From positions 1 through 59,524 of the forward strand of contig CANQSS010000007.1 in NCBI GenBank assembly GCA_947626545.1: a stretch of 59,524 nt of DNA. Reading direction: 5' to 3'. The notes beneath the pieces were generated by a model. That model had not been told where the DNA came from. It did not search any database and was given only the letters and a program-made list of their open reading frames with translations. The DNA is from an uncultured Akkermansia sp. (GTDB lineage: Bacteria > Verrucomicrobiota > Verrucomicrobiia > Verrucomicrobiales > Akkermansiaceae). The first letter of the stretch is position 1, and each line of letters starts with the position of its first letter. A program made the translations under genes and the position numbers. Positions 54,249 through 59,524 of this stretch are shown here, piece by piece.

Positions 54249-55715
54249 CTACTTGATGAGAGAGAGGATGATTTCCGTGACAAGCTTTGGATTGGGCTTG
54301 GGATTGGCAGATTTCATGACTTTACCGGTAAGAGCATTCACCAGTTTTGCATTGCCGGAGCGCACCAGCTCCACCATGTCCTGGTTTTCATTGAGCACGG
54401 AGCGTACAAGCTCTTCCAGCGCGCCGGAATCTGCCTTTTTGTAGCCGAGTTCAGCGGCAGCCGCAGTGGCGTCTTTCTCAGGGGAGTTCCATATCACATC
54501 CAGCACCTCGCGCGCTTGGTTGGTGGATACCGTTCCGTCTTCCACAATGGCGATTATACCGGCGAGAGCAGCGGGAGAAAGGGGGCAATCAGCCGGCTCA
54601 ATTCCTTTTTCGGTGAGAACGGCACTGAGAATGTTGAGCACCCAGTTGGCTGCTTTACGTGCTGGAGCGCCGGCTTCCACTGTGCGTTCAAAAAAGTTGC
54701 ACAGGGGAGCGACCCCTACGAGAGTAGTGGCATCGGCCGCAGGCAGTTTGTAATCCCGCATGAGACGCCGACGGCAGGCATCGGGCATCTCGGGCACGCA
54801 CTGCTGTACACGCTCCACAAGCGGGGCCGTGTGTACGGGAATGAGATCCGGACAGGTGTGGTAGCGGTAGTCGTGCGCATTTTCTTTGGTGCGCATGATG
54901 ATGCTCTCACCTAAGGTATCATCCCACCTGCGGGTGGACTGCGTTTGAGCGATGCCGGCATCCAGCTCCTCAGTCTGTCGCCGAATCTCGTAGATAAGAG
55001 CGCGGCGAGCGGCAGACATCGAGTTGATGTTCTTCATTTCGATTTTCTCGCCCAATTTTTCCTGACCGCGGGGACGCAGAGAAACATTCACGTCGCAGCG
55101 CATCTCCCCTTTTTCCATATCGGCGTTAGAAATACCGGCGTACACCATAATTTGCTGCAAGCTTTTGAGGTAGGCATACGCCTCTTCCGGTGAGTGCAGG
55201 TCAGGGGCAGAGACGATTTCCATGAGCGGGGTGCCACCCCTGTTGTAGTCCACTAGAGAGAACCCGGCGAAGTGCGTGAGCTTAGCGGCGTCCTCTTCCA
55301 GGTGGATGTGGTCGAGCTTGACGCGGCGAACAATGCCATCCTCACTCACGGGGACATCCGTGTTAGCCGGAAAAGCCCATTCGTAGAGAGGAACGGAACC
55401 GCCGATGCAGAGGGGCAGATCCAACTGGCTGGTCTGGTAATTCTTCGGCATATCCGGATAGAAGTAATTTTTGCGATCCCATTTGCTGACAGGGGGGATA
55501 TCGCAGCCGAGCAACTGACCAGTCAGTATTGTGCGCTCGATGGCATACACATTGAGCGTTGGCAGAGCGCCGGGCATACCCAAGCAGGTGGGGCACACGT
55601 TTGTGTTGGGCTCATAGCCAAAACCTGCCCGGCACGAGCAGAACATTTTTGTCTGCGTGCGTATTTGGCAGTGAACTTCCAGGCCGATCGTTACCTCGTA
55701 ATCGCTTGCGGGCAT
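54249..55715 (-). CDS. gatB: Asp-tRNA(Asn)/Glu-tRNA(Gln) amidotransferase subunit B
   Basis: 488 residues. EVTIGLEVHCQIRTQTKMFC at the start, the zinc-binding CSC and CPTCLGMPG, NYQTSQLDLPLC, DYNRGGTPLMEIVS, GEMRCDVNVSLRPRG and KIEMKNINSM are GatB hallmarks. The C-terminal YqeY-like tail domain is present (about 340-488). With GatC and GatA it converts misacylated tRNA to Gln-tRNA or Asn-tRNA; gatA and gatC are not in this window. It starts 6 bp after the secreted upstream protein. Confidence 0.97.
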   Translation of the reverse strand: MPASDYEVTIGLEVHCQIRTQTKMFCSCRAGFGYEPNTNVCPTCLGMPGALPTLNVYAIERTILTGQLLGCDIPPVSKWDRKNYFYPDMPKNYQTSQLDLPLCIGGSVPLYEWAFPANTDVPVSEDGIVRRVKLDHIHLEEDAAKLTHFAGFSLVDYNRGGTPLMEIVSAPDLHSPEEAYAYLKSLQQIMVYAGISNADMEKGEMRCDVNVSLRPRGQEKLGEKIEMKNINSMSAARRALIYEIRRQTEELDAGIAQTQSTRRWDDTLGESIIMRTKENAHDYRYHTCPDLIPVHTAPLVERVQQCVPEMPDACRRRLMRDYKLPAADATTLVGVAPLCNFFERTVEAGAPARKAANWVLNILSAVLTEKGIEPADCPLSPAALAGIIAIVEDGTVSTNQAREVLDVIWNSPEKDATAAAAELGYKKADSGALEELVRSVLNENQDMVELVRSGNAKLVNALTGKVMKSANPKPNPKLVTEIILSLIK

Positions 55716-55721
55716 TTTTTC

Positions 55722-56612
55722 TTATGGTTTGGTGATGATATTACCGTGCAGGGCATCATCCAGATCCATGCGGAAGCTGGAGTCAAACACGTTGTCGAAG
55801 CACTCACCGTGCGTGAGACTTAGACTTTCGTACACGCTGTCCAGCGCGTCAGAAAAGGAGTCGAAGGGTTCGCGGTCGTATCCGTCCAGCGCAACGATAC
55901 GCACGATTTCATTGCGAATTTTCCAGAGAATGGGTTCAAGCTCCTCGCAGACGCGCAGGAAGTCGGGACGGGCGCTTTCCGGTATATTGGTGCGACCAAA
56001 ACGGTGTGCAGGACGAACCTTATTCATGCGCTCGGCCAGAACGATAATAAATGGTGACACGGCTTCGGCCGATTTGGCATCCTGCACACGGCCAAGCTGA
56101 TCAAGAAGCTCACCATCTACGGATTCCATGCGGCGCAAGCGGTCAATTTCGCGCTGAGCATCGGCCGGGGAGAGCAGGACGTGGGTAAGTTGAAGTTTTT
56201 CGCGCTCTTCGTCGCCAAAGACGCCCAGCTCCATGGCTTTGAGAAATTCGTTGACAAGCGCAGTGGAGCCGTAGCACTGGGATTTACAGAGGCTTTCAAA
56301 CTCGTAACTGGCTTCCTCATATACTTCAGCGATACGGTAGGTCTGAGCGTTCAGGCTCTCCACATCTTGAGCTTCGCTCCCAAACATGGTTTCACTGAGT
56401 TGCCACGATCTCTTGACCAACTGCCCGAATCTGCTAGCAGACTGATCCGCCGTTTCCTTATTCACGACGCCGCAAAGCAGACGCCAGATCTCGTTCGTGA
56501 CGGATAGCATTTGTTCCGGGACGGCATTTGATTCTTCTGCGGCACGCAACTGCGCTGGCAAGACCATTGCCAGCACCAATACAACCGCACTCCCTAACCG
56601 CGCCGTGTGCAT
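55722..56612 (-). CDS. Secreted protein of unknown function upstream of gatB
   Basis: 296 residues from MHTARLGSAVVLVLAMVLPA, a clear signal peptide cleaved after LRAAEE. The mature part is helical and acidic (ETADQSASRFGQLVKRSWQL, YRIAEVYEEASYEFESLC, FGDEEREKLQ). No family is recognised. The frame is open to 56801, but the extra 63 residues come from repeat sequence and would bury the signal. It is 6 bp from gatB and likely co-transcribed. Confidence 0.65.
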   Translation of the reverse strand: MHTARLGSAVVLVLAMVLPAQLRAAEESNAVPEQMLSVTNEIWRLLCGVVNKETADQSASRFGQLVKRSWQLSETMFGSEAQDVESLNAQTYRIAEVYEEASYEFESLCKSQCYGSTALVNEFLKAMELGVFGDEEREKLQLTHVLLSPADAQREIDRLRRMESVDGELLDQLGRVQDAKSAEAVSPFIIVLAERMNKVRPAHRFGRTNIPESARPDFLRVCEELEPILWKIRNEIVRIVALDGYDREPFDSFSDALDSVYESLSLTHGECFDNVFDSSFRMDLDDALHGNIITKP

Positions 56613-56970
56613 ATTATTTCCGCGCCATTCTATCACGCGTAGAAGGAAAGTCAAGAATGACACCAAAGCAAATGCATTAGAAAATGCGTTTGCCATTTTT
56701 CTAAATCGTACATAGGTAGACTTTGCCTGCCAACGTCGTAAATCGTAAATGGTAGCCCCTGTCTGCCACAGCCTCGTACATAGGCAGCGTTTAGGCGCCA
56801 TTGCGCGTGCCTTTCTAACCTCGCCCGCGCACGGCTTTCAAATTCCGCGTCGCTTCAGCTCCGCATCCCCGCAGCTCAGCTGCGCATTATTTGCAAATCG
56901 TAAATCTTAAATTGTAAATGAATTGCGTGTTGAGATCGCTTTTTTCTTGGGACAGATCTGGGTGTTGCTC
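56613..56970. other. Repeat-rich intergenic region
   Basis: No gene. Palindrome and AAATCGTAAAT-type repeats fill much of it: AAATCGTACATAGG near 56703, CGTAAATCGTAAATGG near 56738 and AAATCGTAAATCTTAAAT near 56897. It separates the gatB transcript from the GH16 gene. Confidence 0.6.
56668..56716 (-). repeat. Palindromic repeat family member with CGTAC tail
   Basis: The minus strand reads GTACGATTTAG, then AATGGCAAACGCATTTTC, then TAATGCATTTGCT. The palindromic core is 56668-56694. It is the inverse of the element at 53391-53467. Confidence 0.7.
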
Positions 56971-57852
56971 TTATTTCTTGTAGAAGCGTACGTAGTCGAT
57001 GAGGAAGGTGACGGGGTATTCTGCGGGAGCAGGAGACTCCGGCCACGTGCCCGGACCGCCGATAGCCGTGTTCATGATGATGAAGCAGGGAGTGCGCAGC
57101 GGGTTGTCGCCATTCGGGTAATCGGCATCGCTGATATTGACGCGGCCGACCTCTTTCTCATCAATAAGGATGCGCATGTACTGCTCGTCCCATTCCAAGA
57201 CATAGGTATGAAAATCGGTGCTGTAATTGGGGATGGAAGTGGTGCGAACGACTTTGAACTCACGATCGCCCCCTTCGACTCCCCATCGGAAGATGCTGTA
57301 CACTTTATCGGGTTCTTGGGAAATATGCTCAAGAATGTCTATTTCCCCGTTAGCCGGCCATGCGTATTTGTTGACATGCATGGTCCAAATAGCGGGCCAT
57401 ACGCCGCGGGCTTTTGGGATGCGCGCCCGAAACTCCAATCGCCCGGGGGCAGAGAAAGTGCGTACACCGCGCGTGGTGATAGAGCCACTGGCGAAGGGCT
57501 GCGTCTTGAGGTTACGCGGCCACTTATCCGCCTTTGGGTCATACACCTTATTCGGGGTTTTCTTTGCCTGCGAAATGAGGTGAAGCATACCACCGCGCAC
57601 GCGCACACAGCTCTTGATGTACGCTTGGGAGGAACCACGGTTGCGGACAACACCCTCCTCATAGTTCCACTTGGAGGTGTCAAGTTTGGAGCCGTCGAAC
57701 TCATCGTGCCACTCGAGTTTCCAGCCGCCGGGAAGTTTCGCCGGAGCCTTCTCAATGGCGGGATCCGCCGCTCGAACCTGCTGCACGCAACCAGCGAAAA
57801 GGAGTGCGACCAGCAGGTTTCGTATCGACGGATGGAGGAACGGTAGAGTCAC
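56971..57852 (-). CDS. Glycoside hydrolase family 16 (beta-glucanase-like), secreted
   Basis: 293 residues. The signal sequence MTLPFLHPSIRNLLVALLFA runs into AGC, so it may be a lipoprotein, or be cleaved later at VRAADP. The domain starts WKLEWHDEFDGSKLDTSKWN, and the catalytic motif is GEIDILEH: E (nucleophile)-I-D-I-L-E (acid/base) as in laminarinases. WPAIWTMHVNK precedes it, and FHTYVLEWDEQYMRILIDEK and TFLIDYVRFYKK close the jellyroll. It likely cuts beta-1,3 or beta-1,3/1,4 glucan or a related glycan outside the cell. Stands next to guaB without link. Confidence 0.93.
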   Translation of the reverse strand: MTLPFLHPSIRNLLVALLFAGCVQQVRAADPAIEKAPAKLPGGWKLEWHDEFDGSKLDTSKWNYEEGVVRNRGSSQAYIKSCVRVRGGMLHLISQAKKTPNKVYDPKADKWPRNLKTQPFASGSITTRGVRTFSAPGRLEFRARIPKARGVWPAIWTMHVNKYAWPANGEIDILEHISQEPDKVYSIFRWGVEGGDREFKVVRTTSIPNYSTDFHTYVLEWDEQYMRILIDEKEVGRVNISDADYPNGDNPLRTPCFIIMNTAIGGPGTWPESPAPAEYPVTFLIDYVRFYKK

Positions 57853-57864
57853 CCAAGTGGAAAA

Positions 57865-59319
57865 TTAACGCGTGTAATTGCCCGGATCCTGAGTAATCGT
57901 TACATCATGCGGGTGGCTTTCCTGAAGCCCGCCGGCGGTGATTCGGATAAAGCGCGCGTGGTCGCGCAGCTCTTGCAAATTTTTGGCGCCCACGTAGCCC
58001 ATGCCGGAGCGCAGACCACCGATGAGCTGGAAAATGACATCCGCAAGCATTCCCTTGTAGGGAACGCGGGCTTCCACTCCCTCCGCCACTAGTTTGCCAC
58101 TGGAGTTTTGCCCGTAGCGATCGCCGGAACCAGCACGCATGGCTCCCAAGGATCCCATACCGCGATACGTTTTGAAGTTGCGTCCTTGGTAGTGTACCAC
58201 GGCGCCGGGGCTCTCTTCGCACCCTGCCAGCATACCGCCCAGCATCACCAAATCCGCCCCGGCTGCCAGCGCTTTTACTGCATCGCCCGAGTAGCGAATG
58301 CCCCCGTCAGCAATTACCGTAACCCCCGCAGGACGCGCCACCTTGGCAACCTCCTGAATGGCCGTAAATTGAGGCATGCCTACGCCGGAGATAATGCGAG
58401 TGGTGCAGATTGAGCCGGGCCCCACACCTACCTTGACGGCATTCGCGCCGGCAGAGATGAGATCGCGCGCGCCATCTTGGGTGACAACATTTCCCGCAAC
58501 CACGGGTTTGCCCAGTTCTCGCAGCTTCTCCACGACCTGCAGAACGCGAGACGTATGACCGGTGGCGGCGTCGATAAAGAGAGCGTCCGCACCGGCTTCC
58601 AGCACAGCCTGCGCGCGTTCCATGAATTCCGGTCCGGGGCCTACGGCCGCCCCACAGCGCAGACGTCCAAATTCATCTTTTGTGGACTCTTGGAACGCTT
58701 CGCGCTTGCGGATATCCGTTTCGGTGATCAGGCCGACCAAGTAACCCTTGTCATCTACAAGCGGGAGCTTTTCAATGCGGTTGCGATAAAGAATCTTGCG
58801 CGCCTCCTCGGGGGTCGTGTTCGGAGCGCCGGTAATCAAGCGCTCCAGCGGGGTCATCACCTCCTCCACGCACATACCGTCCATGTGATGCCCGTCGTAC
58901 GCGCGCATGTCTCGTCCGGTGATGATACCTTCCAAAATATTGTCCTCGTTCACCACTGGGAATCCGGAAAAACCATGCTCACTCATGATTTTTCTGACCT
59001 CACTGAGTCGCATGTGGCGTGTCACTGTGATGGGCTTTGTAATGACAGCATTTTCGAAACGCTTAACGCGTGCCACCATCGTTGCCTGGTCTTCAACGCG
59101 GTTATTCCGGTGAATGACTCCTAGGCCGCCTTCTCGCGCCATGGCAATGGCCATATCGACCTCCGTAACGGTATCCATGGGCGCAGACAGCACCGGCATC
59201 CGCAGCGGGAAAGCCTCACAAAGTTGAGAAGAAGGATCTGCCTGACCCGGCAGGATGCTGCTCAGGCATGGCAAGAGCAACACGTCATCAAACGTAAGAC
59301 CTAATTGAATTTCTGCCAT
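57865..59319 (-). CDS. guaB: Inosine-5'-monophosphate dehydrogenase
   Basis: 484 residues from [20 protein letters not shown]. Two CBS domains (about 95-215) interrupt the TIM barrel; [15 protein letters not shown] ends the second. The active-site loop [18 protein letters not shown] has the catalytic Cys near residue 302, and [18 protein letters not shown] forms the flap. It converts IMP to XMP, the first committed step to GMP. The frame is open to 59451, but those residues are not IMPDH-like. It is divergent from tRNA-Tyr. Confidence 0.97.
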   Translation of the reverse strand: MAEIQLGLTFDDVLLLPCLSSILPGQADPSSQLCEAFPLRMPVLSAPMDTVTEVDMAIAMAREGGLGVIHRNNRVEDQATMVARVKRFENAVITKPITVTRHMRLSEVRKIMSEHGFSGFPVVNEDNILEGIITGRDMRAYDGHHMDGMCVEEVMTPLERLITGAPNTTPEEARKILYRNRIEKLPLVDDKGYLVGLITETDIRKREAFQESTKDEFGRLRCGAAVGPGPEFMERAQAVLEAGADALFIDAATGHTSRVLQVVEKLRELGKPVVAGNVVTQDGARDLISAGANAVKVGVGPGSICTTRIISGVGMPQFTAIQEVAKVARPAGVTVIADGGIRYSGDAVKALAAGADLVMLGGMLAGCEESPGAVVHYQGRNFKTYRGMGSLGAMRAGSGDRYGQNSSGKLVAEGVEARVPYKGMLADVIFQLIGGLRSGMGYVGAKNLQELRDHARFIRITAGGLQESHPHDVTITQDPGNYTR

Positions 59320-59393
59320 GGCGAAGTGTACCACCCACCTTCCTGTTTTGCAAGCCGATTCCAACCCTGCTAATAAAAAAAAGCAGAAAAAGC

Positions 59394-59422
59394 TTGCCAA
59401 GTAGCCCATTTTCGTGTAGAGT
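59394..59422 (+). promoter_or_regulatory. Probable promoter of tRNA-Tyr
   Basis: TTGCCA at 59394-59399, a 17-bp spacer, then TAGAGT at 59417-59422, followed by a GCCCGCC discriminator like that of the tRNA-Thr/tuf promoter. The tRNA starts about 35 bp later. Confidence 0.65.
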
Positions 59423-59456
59423 GTGCCCGCCTCTTTCCTCAGAGGTCTCATTTATG

Positions 59457-59524
59457 GGTAGGTTCCCGAGCGGTCAAAGGGGGCAGACTGTAAATCTGCT
59501 AGCGTTTGCTTTCGATGGTTCGAA
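59457..59524 (+). tRNA. tRNA-Tyr (GTA), cut by the window end
   Basis: The 5' part reads GGTAGGTTCCCGAGCGG, and the anticodon arm GCAGA-CTGTAAA-TCTGC carries anticodon GTA. A long variable arm (TAGCGTTTGCTTTCGAT region) typical of bacterial tRNA-Tyr leads into the T-loop GGTTCGAA, where the window stops. The 3' acceptor is missing. Confidence 0.93.

Noticed and set aside
59320..59451. 44-residue extension of GuaB
   Set aside because: It overlaps the tRNA-Tyr promoter on the other strand and is absent from the IMPDH family; the [13 protein letters not shown] start is canonical.

Overview
The window comes from a Gram-negative bacterium that looks like a member of the PVC superphylum, most likely Verrucomicrobiota near Akkermansia. 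This is inferred from gene content (a GH109-type oxidoreductase/N-acetylgalactosaminidase, a type III glutamine synthetase, an ExbB-ExbD-ExbD-TPR cluster, autotransporters) and from the near absence of Shine-Dalgarno sequences ahead of translation-machinery genes. There is no 16S rRNA here, so the placement is an inference. The core is conserved chromosome; accessory islands lie at the left end, at 44.6-53.5 kb and in several repeat-rich intergenic gaps.

Left end (1-6.7 kb): a very large phage/conjugative-element-type polyvalent protein gene on the minus strand. Its 3' end is broken by a 0.54 kb insertion with IS21-style doubled terminal repeats and a 14-bp flanking duplication. Its 5' end starts in the middle of a ParB-like domain, so this is a relic of an integrated element. 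Next come a GH109-type gene and glnN, which has a consensus sigma-54 promoter with palindromes upstream.

11.3-20.3 kb: ychF, a LemA-like protein, a PiT phosphate transporter with a PhoU-like tail, and a tight minus-strand operon running AsmA-like protein, a divergent IF-1, trmL, a DEDD exonuclease and two COG3541-like nucleotidyltransferases. That combination suggests RNA metabolism or repair.

20.5-30.9 kb: small lipoproteins; an envelope operon of ExbB, two ExbD, a 1,127-residue periplasmic TPR-like protein and a further secreted protein; a GNAT acetyltransferase; truA; and a Sel1-repeat protein.

31.1-44.6 kb: the classic transcription/translation block tRNA-Thr, tuf, tRNA-Trp, secE, nusG, rplK, rplA, rplJ, rplL, rpoB, rpoC. 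It opens with a strong sigma-70-type promoter, has several stem-loops between genes and ends in an intrinsic terminator.

44.8-53.2 kb: two tandem autotransporter genes. They share an almost identical beta-barrel, have diverged passengers and carry a 15-bp repeat linker. Each is preceded by a leader holding a long inverted repeat whose arms differ between the copies by two compensatory base-pair changes. A frameshifted acyltransferase-SGNH gene follows.

53.2-59.5 kb: dispersed intergenic repeats, an unknown protein, gatB, a secreted unknown, a GH16 glucanase-like enzyme, guaB, and a partial tRNA-Tyr cut by the window edge.
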